DNA of 43,302 nucleotides from Duodenibacillus massiliensis (GTDB lineage: Bacteria > Pseudomonadota > Gammaproteobacteria > Burkholderiales > Burkholderiaceae_F), in NCBI RefSeq assembly GCF_900128485.1, contig NZ_LT635861.1, forward strand, positions 208,129 to 251,430, given 5' to 3'. Of the stretch, positions 35,835-43,051 are shown one piece after another. A model generated the notes under the pieces. That model saw only the letters and a program-made list of their open reading frames with translations, was not told where the DNA came from and did no database searches. Every line of letters begins with the position of its first letter. The stretch's first letter is position 1. The position numbers and the translations under genes were made by a program.

Positions 35835-36324
35835 ACAGCATCTGCCGCTTGCAGGTCAGCGCCGCAAGGCCCGTGAGTTCGCCCTTCTCGGGGTGTATGA
35901 GTCCCTGATCAATAAGGATGCGGACTTTGCGGAAATCGATGCGGGGCTCCTTTCTGTGATCACCGACGCCGATGGCCCGATTGCGGGCTGTGACCTCACG
36001 CCCGAAGACTTTGATCACTGTGATCAGGCTTTCTGCCGCGAGATTCTGGCGGGCGTGATCGACAACCGTGCCAAGCTCGAAGAAGTGCTCTCACACCACG
36101 TTGACCGTGAGCTCACAAGGCTCTCCATGATCGAGCGTGCGTGCCTGACGATCGGGACGTGGGAACTCATGAACTGCCCGGAGACGCCCTACCGCGTGGT
36201 GATTAACGAAGCGGTGGAACTCTGCAAGCAGTTTGGGTCCGATAAGGGCTATAAGCTCGTGAACGGTGTTCTTGATAAGGTTGCCGGCGAAGTGCGTCCG
36301 CACGAGGCGGCAGCAAAGAAGTAA
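35824..36324 (+). CDS. nusB: Transcription antitermination factor NusB
   Basis: All-helical RNA-binding protein that joins NusE on boxA to prevent termination in rRNA operons. RRKAREFALLGVYESL at the N-terminus and the late LSMIERACLTIGTWEL and PYRVVINEAVELCKQFG blocks are the family signatures. From 35824 it has 166 residues and overlaps the ribH end by 11 bases, as in many bacteria; two further in-frame ATGs lie 9 and 15 bases upstream. Confidence 0.94.
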   Translation: MIDKQHLPLAGQRRKAREFALLGVYESLINKDADFAEIDAGLLSVITDADGPIAGCDLTPEDFDHCDQAFCREILAGVIDNRAKLEEVLSHHVDRELTRLSMIERACLTIGTWELMNCPETPYRVVINEAVELCKQFGSDKGYKLVNGVLDKVAGEVRPHEAAAKK

Positions 36325-36443
36325 GCAATGCAAAACGGACGGATGCGGATTGTGCTCAGCAAAGCGCACCCGCAGACCGTCCGAAAGGCAATATTCGAAA
36401 GAGCGTGTTTCGGCTTCAAGATTCGGCCGGATCGCGCTCTTTT
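36325..36443 (+). terminator. Two hairpins after nusB
   Basis: CGGACGG...CCGTCCG with inner pairing spans about 36335-36383; AAAGAGCG (36398-36405) pairs with CGCTCTTT (36435-36442), followed by TTTGC. The second resembles a weak terminator ahead of thiL. Confidence 0.55.
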
Positions 36444-36485
36444 GCTTTGGTGCGTGCGCCAAGGCAAAAGTTAAAGGTGAAGAAA

Positions 36486-37484
36486 ATGGCTCAAAACGGT
36501 GAATTTTCCATTATTGCGCAGTACTTCACGCACAACACGTTCGGTGCCTGGAAAAGTAAGGGCGTGGGAGACGACTGCGCCATCATCGATATGCCGGCAG
36601 GGCGTATCGCGGTCACGGCCGACATGATGGCGGTGGGAACGCACTTTTTGCCCGACACGCGCCCGGAAGACATCGGCTATAAGGCTCTCGCCGTCAATCT
36701 CTCGGACCTTGCGGCAGCGGGAGCTCAGCCGCGGGCCTTTTTCCTTTCGATTGCGTTGCCTGACCGTGACGACGCGTGGCTTGCGGGCTTTACGGCGGGG
36801 CTGATGGAACTCGCGCGTGAAACGCAGTGTCCGCTGTTGGGAGGCGATACAACCCGTACGGCAAGCGTGGGAGACGTCAGAGCCCCTGCCACCTTTTCCA
36901 TTACCGCGATGGGAGATCTGCCGCCGCAGATGGGTTTGACGCGCGCCGGAGCGCACCCGGGGGACGACATTTGGGTTTCAGGCTGTGTGGGCGGGGCCTA
37001 CGCCGCATTAAAGCACCGCTGGGGTGAGTGGACGCTGCCCGCGGAACTTTATCCGGCTGCAGCACAGCGCATGGACCGCCCGCAGGCGCGTCTCGCGCTC
37101 GGCCGCGCGCTTTTGAGTTCCGCTTCGGCCTGCGCGGACGTCAGCGACGGCCTGGCGCAGGACCTCGGGCACATTTTGGAAAGAAGCGGCGTGGCAGCCG
37201 ACATCCTCTGGGACGCGGTGCCGCTGCATCCGGCAGTAAAAGCCCTCAGCGCCGACCGGCGCATTGAAGCGGCGATGAACGGCGGCGACGACTACGAACT
37301 CGTCTTTACGGCGCCGCATGAGAAAAAGGGCCTCATTGAACAGGCAAGCATCTCAGCGCTGACACCCGTGACCTGCATCGGCCGCATCCGTGAGGCGGAC
37401 GACGCGACCGAGCGCCTCCTCATGCATGACGACAAGGGCAACACCGTTCTTTTGCCCGCGGGCGGCTATGATCACTTTGCGTAA
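36486..37484 (+). CDS. thiL: Thiamine-monophosphate kinase
   Basis: ATP-dependent enzyme that makes thiamine diphosphate from thiamine monophosphate. Signatures: GDDCAIIDMPAGRIAVTADM near the N-terminus, the GGDTTRT loop, ACADVSDGLAQDLGHI, and NGGDDYELVFTAP. The length of 332 is typical. The ATG at 36486 with AGGTGA upstream is preferred; an open frame 27 codons longer lacks a ribosome site and overlaps the hairpin. It is followed by pgpA after 24 bases. Confidence 0.94.
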   Translation: MAQNGEFSIIAQYFTHNTFGAWKSKGVGDDCAIIDMPAGRIAVTADMMAVGTHFLPDTRPEDIGYKALAVNLSDLAAAGAQPRAFFLSIALPDRDDAWLAGFTAGLMELARETQCPLLGGDTTRTASVGDVRAPATFSITAMGDLPPQMGLTRAGAHPGDDIWVSGCVGGAYAALKHRWGEWTLPAELYPAAAQRMDRPQARLALGRALLSSASACADVSDGLAQDLGHILERSGVAADILWDAVPLHPAVKALSADRRIEAAMNGGDDYELVFTAPHEKKGLIEQASISALTPVTCIGRIREADDATERLLMHDDKGNTVLLPAGGYDHFA

Positions 37485-37508
37485 GTCAAACCATCTGCTG
37501 TAGCTGCC

Positions 37509-38063
37509 ATGGGTCTGAGAGAAAAATATTCGTCTGATAATCCCGCCAACCGCGTGCGCCCGGGCTGGGTCTTTACCTACCAGCATCCGGCGCATATGCT
37601 CGCGCTTTTTTTCGGGGCGGGGTGCCTGAGACCCGGGCCCGGCACCTGGGGAACGCTCGCAGGCGTCATTGTCTGGGCGTTTCTCGTGCAGTTTTTTGAC
37701 TGGAAGGCGCTGCTTCCCATCATCATCGCGGGCTTTTTCTTAGGCGCCTGGGCAAGCCAAAAAACAAGTGACGACCTGGGTGTAGAGGACGCGGGCTGCA
37801 TTGTGATTGATGAAGTGATCGCCGTCTGGGCCGTGTGCCTTTTTCTGCCGCAAAACTGGCTCGGGTGGCTTTCGGCCTTTGTGGCGTTCAGAATTTTCGA
37901 TATCGTGAAGCTGCCGCCCGCTTCAATCATTGACGCGCGGCTTCACAACGGCTGGGGCGTGATGATTGACGATGTGCTTGCGGCCGTCTGGGCGCTTGCG
38001 GCGGTGCTTGCGCTTGACTGGGTCTGCACAACGCTCGGCCTTTCCTATCTCGGTATTTTCTGA
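37509..38063 (+). CDS. pgpA: Phosphatidylglycerophosphatase A
   Basis: Inner-membrane enzyme of phosphatidylglycerol synthesis that removes phosphate from phosphatidylglycerophosphate. The start FGAGCLRPGPGTWGTLAG, then VEDAGCIVIDEVIAVW and FRIFDIVKLPPASIID are the conserved acidic blocks of PgpA. Four membrane helices; 184 residues. thiL-pgpA-pncC is a common proteobacterial order and the genes are 12 to 24 bases apart. Confidence 0.93.
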   Translation: MGLREKYSSDNPANRVRPGWVFTYQHPAHMLALFFGAGCLRPGPGTWGTLAGVIVWAFLVQFFDWKALLPIIIAGFFLGAWASQKTSDDLGVEDAGCIVIDEVIAVWAVCLFLPQNWLGWLSAFVAFRIFDIVKLPPASIIDARLHNGWGVMIDDVLAAVWALAAVLALDWVCTTLGLSYLGIF

Positions 38064-38075
38064 CGGGTGACAACG

Positions 38076-38579
38076 ATGGATTTAACGGCCATTGACAGAC
38101 TTTCTGAGGAGCTCGGGCGTGCGGCGCACAAAGCGGGCGCCGTTTTTGCCACGGCCGAAAGCTGCACCGGGGGCGGTATTGCGGCGGCGATTACCGACAT
38201 TCCGGGGTCAAGCGCCTGGTTTGACCGCGGGTTTGTCACCTACAGTAATGCCGCCAAAACGGCCTTGATCGGCGTAAAGGAAGAAACACTGAAGGCGCAC
38301 GGCGCGGTAAGCGAAGAAACAGCGCATGAAATGGCGGTGGGGGCGCTGACGCGCTCGCTTGCTACCGCCGCGGTTTCCGTGACCGGCATTGCAGGACCAA
38401 CGGGCGCCGTGCCGGGTAAGCCTGTCGGAACCGTGTGCTTCGGGTTTGCAGAGCGCCGCAACGGCAAAGTCACGTGCCGCACGGAAACCATGCACTTTAC
38501 CGGTGACAGGGCAGAGGTGCGGCAGCAGACGGTTGCGCATGCGCTCAAAGGGCTGCTAACCATTGTTAAGGCGGCATAA
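38076..38579 (+). CDS. pncC: Nicotinamide-nucleotide amidase (CinA C-terminal domain protein)
   Basis: Deamidates NMN in the pyridine-nucleotide salvage cycle. The single CinA domain is complete: FATAESCTGGGIAAAITDIPGSS near the start and VTGIAGPTGAVPGKPVGTV in the second half. The 167-residue protein lacks the N-terminal CinA domain, as is normal for PncC. The ATG at 38076 is used; a GTG three codons earlier is possible. It is last in the ribH-to-pncC block. Confidence 0.93.
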   Translation: MDLTAIDRLSEELGRAAHKAGAVFATAESCTGGGIAAAITDIPGSSAWFDRGFVTYSNAAKTALIGVKEETLKAHGAVSEETAHEMAVGALTRSLATAAVSVTGIAGPTGAVPGKPVGTVCFGFAERRNGKVTCRTETMHFTGDRAEVRQQTVAHALKGLLTIVKAA

Positions 38580-38587
38580 CCGAAATA

Positions 38588-38638
38588 ACTCAATTTGGAA
38601 TTGACTTAATCGGACATTGACTCAATCTGAGATTGAGT
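38588..38638. repeat. Two 19-bp palindromes after pncC
   Basis: ACTCAATT-TGG-AATTGACT (38588-38606, one mismatch) and ACTCAATC-TGA-GATTGAGT (38620-38638, perfect) start 32 bases apart. The half-site ACTCAAT is shared with the tandem palindromes at 28246-28289. No T run follows, so they resemble protein-binding sites more than terminators. Confidence 0.6.
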
Positions 38639-38748
38639 AACTTCTTCAGCGACTTGCTCCGGTTTGGTCGGCTTGCCGATGAAATCTGAAAAACGCGCTC
38701 CTTTTTGAAGGGCGGCCGTCGGCAACCGGAGAAAAGCCCTATAACCCG

Positions 38749-39192
38749 ATGGCGTCTACCGGTACCAACATGGCCCAGAGTAATCCGGACCTGCAAAAGG
38801 CCGTGAAGTACTGTCCCGCATGCAGCATAATTGTCTTTCCCGCAAAAAGACGCGGTGACTCAGTTGCGGTCACAGTGGCTGATAACGGTCCGGGGCTTCC
38901 TGACGGAAATCCCCAGCGGCTTTTTGATCCCTTCCGACGCGGCAAACGTGAAACGGCGGTTTCGGGGACCGGGCTGGGGCTGGCGATCTGCCGCACGATT
39001 GCGCGTGTGCACGGCGCGGAAATTTTTGCGACCGATTCGGTCTGGGGCGGGGCGGCCTTTACGCTGGTGCTCCCTCATGTGCCGATGGCCGAACTCGATG
39101 ACGAAGATGCAATTGACGATGCAGGCGATGTGTCTGCAACTGAAGCCGGCGGCGGCCGTGGTTCCGCACTTCCGGCAGGAGGTGGAAAATGA
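38749..39192 (+). pseudogene. kdpD: 3' remnant of sensor kinase gene kdpD
   Basis: Only the ATPase end of the KdpD histidine kinase remains. The N-box region reads LQKAVKYCPACS, where the usual Asn of ENAxKY is Lys, so the magnesium ligand is gone; the G1 (DNGPGLP) and G2 (GTGLGLAI) boxes are intact. The dimerisation/His domain, membrane helices and the long KdpD N-terminus are all missing. An acidic, Gly-rich tail follows (EDAIDDAGDVSATEAGGG). It overlaps kdpE by ATGA, the native coupling. It could be translated but cannot phosphorylate by itself. The 110 bases between the palindromes and this frame show no gene. Confidence 0.78.
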
Positions 39193-39890
39193 CCGCTGAT
39201 ATGCCGGCAGCCCGGATTCTCATTGTGGAAGCCGAAACGACGATTGCGCGTTTCGTGTCGGATGCCTTAAAGGAAGAGGGCTTTACCGTCTTTATCGAGG
39301 GGACGTTGAAGGAGGGGCTCACCGCCTGCTCAACGCGCCAGCCCGATCTCGTGGTGGTGGATCTGGGGCTTCCGGACGGCGACGGCCTGGATCTCATCGG
39401 GTCGTTCCGCACCTTTTCTACGGCCCCGGTGATTGTTCTGTCGGCCCGCACCGATGAGAAAAACAAGATTCAGGCCCTGGACCTCGGTGCGGACGATTAC
39501 ATCGCAAAGCCCTTCGGGATGGGTGAGTTGCTCGCGTGTGTGCGGGCGCAGCTGCGGCGCCGCGCGCTCATTAATCCGGAGACACCGGAACCGGCGGTGG
39601 ATATCGGGGATGTGCATGTGGACCTCGGGGCCCGTACGGTGACGAAAAACGGGGAGCCCGTGCATCTCACAAAGCTCGAATACCGGTTGTTGCAGACCCT
39701 CATTGAGTCGCGCGGCAAGGTTCTGACGCAGCGGCAACTGTTGCAGCGTGTCTGGGGGCCTGCTTACGTCGAGCGCCCCCACTATCTGAGAATTTACATG
39801 TCGCGGCTTCGCGCCAAGCTCGAGGACGACCCCGCACGCCCGAAGTGGCTTTTAACCGAAGTGGGCGTGGGGTGCCGGCTCGCACTCTGA
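39189..39890 (+). CDS. kdpE: KdpE-type response regulator with an altered acidic pocket
   Basis: OmpR-type regulator: receiver domain (residues 9-125) and winged-helix DNA-binding domain (about 135-233, ending VLTQRQLLQRVWGPAYVERP and HYLRIYMSRLRAKLEDDPARP, strongly KdpE-like). The phosphoacceptor D58, S85 and K107 are present, but the loop IVEAET has Ala15 where KdpE and relatives have an acidic residue (E-D-E) that binds magnesium. Codon GCC leaves no doubt in this sequence. With its kinase truncated and no kdpFABC in the window, it is probably an orphan working without phosphorylation or a gene losing function. The frame is otherwise full length at 233. Confidence 0.85.
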   Translation: MTADMPAARILIVEAETTIARFVSDALKEEGFTVFIEGTLKEGLTACSTRQPDLVVVDLGLPDGDGLDLIGSFRTFSTAPVIVLSARTDEKNKIQALDLGADDYIAKPFGMGELLACVRAQLRRRALINPETPEPAVDIGDVHVDLGARTVTKNGEPVHLTKLEYRLLQTLIESRGKVLTQRQLLQRVWGPAYVERPHYLRIYMSRLRAKLEDDPARPKWLLTEVGVGCRLAL

Positions 39891-39894
39891 GGTA

Positions 39895-40737
39895 TTAACC
39901 GCGTGCCGCGAGGGCTTTGGCCTTTGCGGCGTTAATGGCGTCGCGTGTGGCCTTGGCGGCAGCAGCGGAAGCCTGGGCAAACATTTCGTCCTTGCCCGCG
40001 TAAAGAATTGCGCGGCTTGAATTGACGGCAATGCCAAAGCCTGCGGCATCAAGCCCTGCAGCCACGGCGGCGTTCACGTCACCGCCCTGAGCGCCGATTC
40101 CGGGGATTAAAAGCGGCAGTGTCGGAGCAAGGCTTCGGATACGGGCAAGTTCCGAGGGCTGTGTGGCGCCCGCAACGAGCCCGAGCTCACCGTTCTTGTT
40201 CCATTCCTTCTGCGCTTTTTCCGCGACGATTTCAAACACCGTGCGACCGTCGGCAGTCTTGAGTTCCTCAATGTCGCGCCCGCCGGGGTTGGAGGTGCGG
40301 CACAAAAGGAAAATGCCTTTTTCCGGGAAGTTCTCCATGTAGGGCTCAACCGTGTCAAAACCCATGTAGGGCGAAAGCGTCACGGCATCGGCCTTGTAGC
40401 GCTCAAACGCTTCCCGGGCGTACTGTTTGGCGGTTGACCCGATGTCGCCCCGTTTCGCGTCCAAAATCACCGGAATGCCGGGATGGTTGGTGTGGATGTA
40501 ATCGATGAGGGCTTCCAGAACGCTCTCAGCGCGCAGCGCGGCAAAGTAGGCAATCTGCGGCTTAAAGGCGCAGGCGTACTGAGCCGTTGCATCAATCACG
40601 GCGCGGCAGAAGGTGCCGACGGGATCGGGGCCGTTTTTGATGTGTTCAGGAAAGCGGCTGATGTCGGGGTCAAGTCCCACGCAGAGCAACGTCTCGGCGG
40701 AACGGGAGCGGGCGGAAAGCGACTCGGTAAAGGTCAT
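39895..40737 (-). CDS. pyrF: Orotidine 5'-phosphate decarboxylase, subfamily 2
   Basis: Last step of UMP synthesis. The catalytic block VILDAKRGDIGSTAKQYA contains K95, and CVGLDPDISRFPEHIK and FKPQIAYFAALR are typical of the longer PyrF subfamily 2 found in Burkholderiales. The length of 280 fits. It ends 4 bases from the kdpE stop, tail to tail. It is monocistronic. Confidence 0.95.
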   Translation of the reverse strand: MTFTESLSARSRSAETLLCVGLDPDISRFPEHIKNGPDPVGTFCRAVIDATAQYACAFKPQIAYFAALRAESVLEALIDYIHTNHPGIPVILDAKRGDIGSTAKQYAREAFERYKADAVTLSPYMGFDTVEPYMENFPEKGIFLLCRTSNPGGRDIEELKTADGRTVFEIVAEKAQKEWNKNGELGLVAGATQPSELARIRSLAPTLPLLIPGIGAQGGDVNAAVAAGLDAAGFGIAVNSSRAILYAGKDEMFAQASAAAAKATRDAINAAKAKALAARG

Positions 40738-40885
40738 GATTATTCTCTTGAGTCCGTGAGGTTGGGCGCGTCAGAGCGCCTGAAGTGACTGTAATTCTAA
40801 AGAGGTTGATATGACAGGCGGTCTTTTTACCTTCCTCAGCTGAGAAGAGGCAGACGCGTGACAGATGGCTTGGAAAAATTGTTGT

Positions 40886-40962
40886 AAAAGTTACGACAAA
40901 AACGAAATTGTCGTTTTATTTATGACGCCGTGGAGAACGACGTAAGTTTTGCGACAAAATTT
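40886..40962. promoter_or_regulatory. AT-rich region with repeated CGACAAA-type motifs
   Basis: The 760-base gap between pyrF and the U32 gene is AT-rich at this end. ACGACA (40893-40898) pairs with TGTCGT (40909-40914), and CGACAAAA recurs at 40952. The motif resembles the arms of the recN hairpins. CTTCCTCAGCTGAGAAGAGG (about 40833-40852) is a further near-palindrome. Possible binding sites; no gene is seen from 40738 to 41025. Confidence 0.3.
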
Positions 40963-41025
40963 TTCGTCTGAAAACATTGAATTAGGGCTGTTTTGCAGAA
41001 ATAGGTATCCGGGCTCAAGGTCGAA

Positions 41026-41226
41026 TCATGAGGAAAATACGGAGAAGTTAGTCTTCTTCTGCACGACATCAGTGCTTTTCATGGCGCGCACGCGTTTCTT
41101 TGCCGTTCCAAGAACAGCATTGAAGAGCTGGCGTGCATCGGAGAAGTAGGTTTGCAGTGCACTTTCCTGATCCTCTCCGGTTTTCAGGCCCAGCTCGATG
41201 ACAAAGGACGGGGTGCGCGATTTCAT
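41026..41226 (-). mobile_element. 5' remnant of an IS200/IS605-type tnpB gene
   Basis: On the minus strand a 66-codon frame starts MKSRTPSFVIELGLKTGEDQ and continues ESALQTYFSDARQLFNAVLG, TAKKRVRAMKSTD. The pattern of an ELxLK start, then RQLFNAVLGxAxKRVRxM is that of TnpB/IS1341-type proteins. After about 50 residues the similarity stops and the frame ends. The RuvC domain and zinc ribbon are gone, so it is a relic. Confidence 0.55.
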
Positions 41227-41304
41227 AGCGGCTGAATATACCTTAAGCGAAAACTATGTGCATGGTTTGGCTGCGTTTGCTCCAAGATTAAAAAATTTCG
41301 AAAG

Positions 41305-41346
41305 CCCGCATTCCTCCCGGGGCTCAAGCCCCGGGAGGAATGCGGG
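41305..41346. repeat. Perfect 20-bp inverted repeat with 2-base loop
   Basis: Arm 41305-41324 (CCCGCATTCCTCCCGGGGCT) and arm 41327-41346 are exact reverse complements, loop CA. It lies 80 bases upstream of the tnpB remnant start. Such GC-rich hairpins are typical ends of IS200/IS605-family elements. An open plus-strand tail (to a stop at 41467, ending WLKLKLGGEKARESK) follows and is not recognised. Confidence 0.7.
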
Positions 41347-41500
41347 AAATTCTGTGAAAGGCGCCGGTCACGCAGATGACCCCTGGTTTCAGCTCCAGGC
41401 GATTGCCCGTGTTGTAAACTGGCTCAAACTGAAACTCGGCGGCGAAAAAGCTCGCGAGAGCAAGTAAGCGCCGCACTCATCAAACCTTTGATTCTTTTCA

Positions 41501-42769
41501 ATGGCTCAGTACAAACGTTCTGACTTTGAACTCATGGCGCCCGCAGGGAGCCGCGAGTCCCTCGCCGCTGCCATCGCCGGAGGCGCCGACAGCGTCTATT
41601 TCGGTGTGGGGCGGCTTAACATGCGGGCGCACGCCGCAGGAAACCTCATGGCCGAAGAAGTCCCCGAAATCATGGGGATCGTTCACGGGGCGGGGAAAAA
41701 AGGGTATCTCACCGTCAACACCGTTATTTACGATGAAGAAATCGGGGAGATGGAAAGCTTGGTCGACGCAGCCGTCACTGCGGGCGTTGATGCGGTCATA
41801 GCGTCCGATATGGCCGTCGTGCTTGCGTGCCGCAAACGCGGCATGCCCGTGCATCTTTCAACGCAGCTCAATATCTCCAACGCCGCAGCATTGGCCTTTT
41901 ACGCGCAGTGGGCGGACGTGGCGGTGCTCGCGCGAGAGCTCACCCTCACGCAGACCGCGGCCATTGCCCGGGCTGTTCAAACGCAGCCCATTACGGGGCC
42001 CTCGGGCGCGCCCGTGCGGCTAGAGATGTTCTGCCACGGGGCGCTTTGTATGGCCGTGAGCGGCAAGTGCTACATGAGCCTTCACACACGCGGCAAAAGC
42101 GCAAACCGCGGGGAGTGTCTGCAAAACTGCCGCCGAACCTATGATCTCGTTGACCGTGAACGGGGCACGCAGTTAAGGCTTGAGAACGGCTACGTGATGA
42201 GCCCGCAGGACTTAAAGACGATCGGTTTTTTGGACAAGATGGTTGCCTCGGGCGTCAGAGTCTTCAAAATTGAGGGGCGCGCCAGGGGCGGCGACTATGT
42301 GCGTACGGCCTGTGAGTGCTATGACGAGGCTCTTAAAGCCATTGCCGACGGGACTTACACGGAAGCGTCACGCACAGCCTGGGACGATCGTCTTGCAACC
42401 GTTTTTAACCGCGGCTTTTGGTCTGGCTACTACCTGGGTGAAGAAACGGCAAAGCTTGTTTCCTCCTACGGGTCATGCGCCACGGAAAAGAAAGTTTTTG
42501 TCGGCCGCTGCATCAACTTTTTTGCGAAGAAATCAATCGGGCAGTTTGAGCTTTTAGCCGGCAGCATCCGCCCCGGCGAGAAGCTCCTTGTCACCGGTCC
42601 TACGACGGGCGCGGTGTATGTAACGCCCGCACTCATCATGGATGATGCGGGTGAAGTGAAGGAAGCCGGCAAGGGCGTGTCTGTGACATTTGCGGTCCCT
42701 GAGACCGTGCGGGCTAACGATAAGCTCTATCGGATTGACGCGACGCCGCACCGGGCTAAGGAACTGTAA
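41501..42769 (+). CDS. U32-family protein, TrhP/YegQ-like (tRNA hydroxylation)
   Basis: A 422-residue U32 'peptidase' family member. The N-terminal half is a TIM-barrel-like domain opening with ELMAPAGSRESLAAAI and GADSVYFGVGRLNMRA. The cysteine cluster that defines the family is complete: C178, C183, C190 (MFCHGALCMAVSGKC), C206 and C210 (RGECLQNC). KIEGRARGGDYVRT follows, and a beta-rich C-terminal domain closes. TrhP in E. coli makes 5-hydroxyuridine in tRNA using prephenate and an Fe-S centre; no peptidase activity is expected. The assignment to TrhP rather than a related U32 group is inference. The stop TAA abuts the structured RNA region of the IscB locus. Confidence 0.88.
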   Translation: MAQYKRSDFELMAPAGSRESLAAAIAGGADSVYFGVGRLNMRAHAAGNLMAEEVPEIMGIVHGAGKKGYLTVNTVIYDEEIGEMESLVDAAVTAGVDAVIASDMAVVLACRKRGMPVHLSTQLNISNAAALAFYAQWADVAVLARELTLTQTAAIARAVQTQPITGPSGAPVRLEMFCHGALCMAVSGKCYMSLHTRGKSANRGECLQNCRRTYDLVDRERGTQLRLENGYVMSPQDLKTIGFLDKMVASGVRVFKIEGRARGGDYVRTACECYDEALKAIADGTYTEASRTAWDDRLATVFNRGFWSGYYLGEETAKLVSSYGSCATEKKVFVGRCINFFAKKSIGQFELLAGSIRPGEKLLVTGPTTGAVYVTPALIMDDAGEVKEAGKGVSVTFAVPETVRANDKLYRIDATPHRAKEL

Positions 42770-43051
42770 GTCAACTACCCCTGACTGAAGTCAGAGGCTT
42801 GGCAACAGTCTTGGTTGACTAGCCTCAGTCCGTTTTCGGACGGACTCCGTTGGTTGGGAATCCGTTCCGTCGCAAGACGGGACGCAAACAGGCACCGCGG
42901 GATGTCGATCCTAGTCCCGCGCTCTGCGGTCTGCGGTTAAAAGCTCTGAGAGGTAGGAGCGGTGCTTCAGACAACAAACCCCTTCCAACATTGGCGAAGG
43001 ATCACCACCGACCGCAAGGTCGAGCAGACGGAGCCCGTGAGGTATCCGTCA
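42769..43051 (+). ncRNA. Omega-RNA (HEARO-type) scaffold of an IscB locus
   Basis: The 280 bases before iscB have no coding frame of note but many hairpins in one direction: AGTCAAC (42769-42775) with GTTGACT (42814-42820) closing CCCCTGAC-TGAA-GTCAGAGG (42778-42797); GTCCG-TTTT-CGGAC (42828-42841); CCGTC-GCAA-GACGG (42867-42880); CGCGGGA (42896-42902) with TCCCGCG (42915-42921); CCTTC...GAAGG (42981-43000); CGACC-GCAA-GGTCG (43009-43022). Two have GNRA loops. This position, size and density match the omega-RNA that IscB uses; the guide would lie 5' of the first stem, in the last codons of the U32 gene. Confidence 0.75.

Noticed and set aside
40738-41500. tRNA or small RNA gene in the long gap before the U32 gene
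   Set aside because: No cloverleaf or terminator-bounded small transcript was found by eye; the only strong structure is the 20-bp hairpin linked to the tnpB relic.
42769-43051. CRISPR array or tracrRNA next to the Cas9-like nuclease end
   Set aside because: There are no regularly spaced direct repeats; the hairpin layout and PLMP domain fit an IscB omega-RNA instead.
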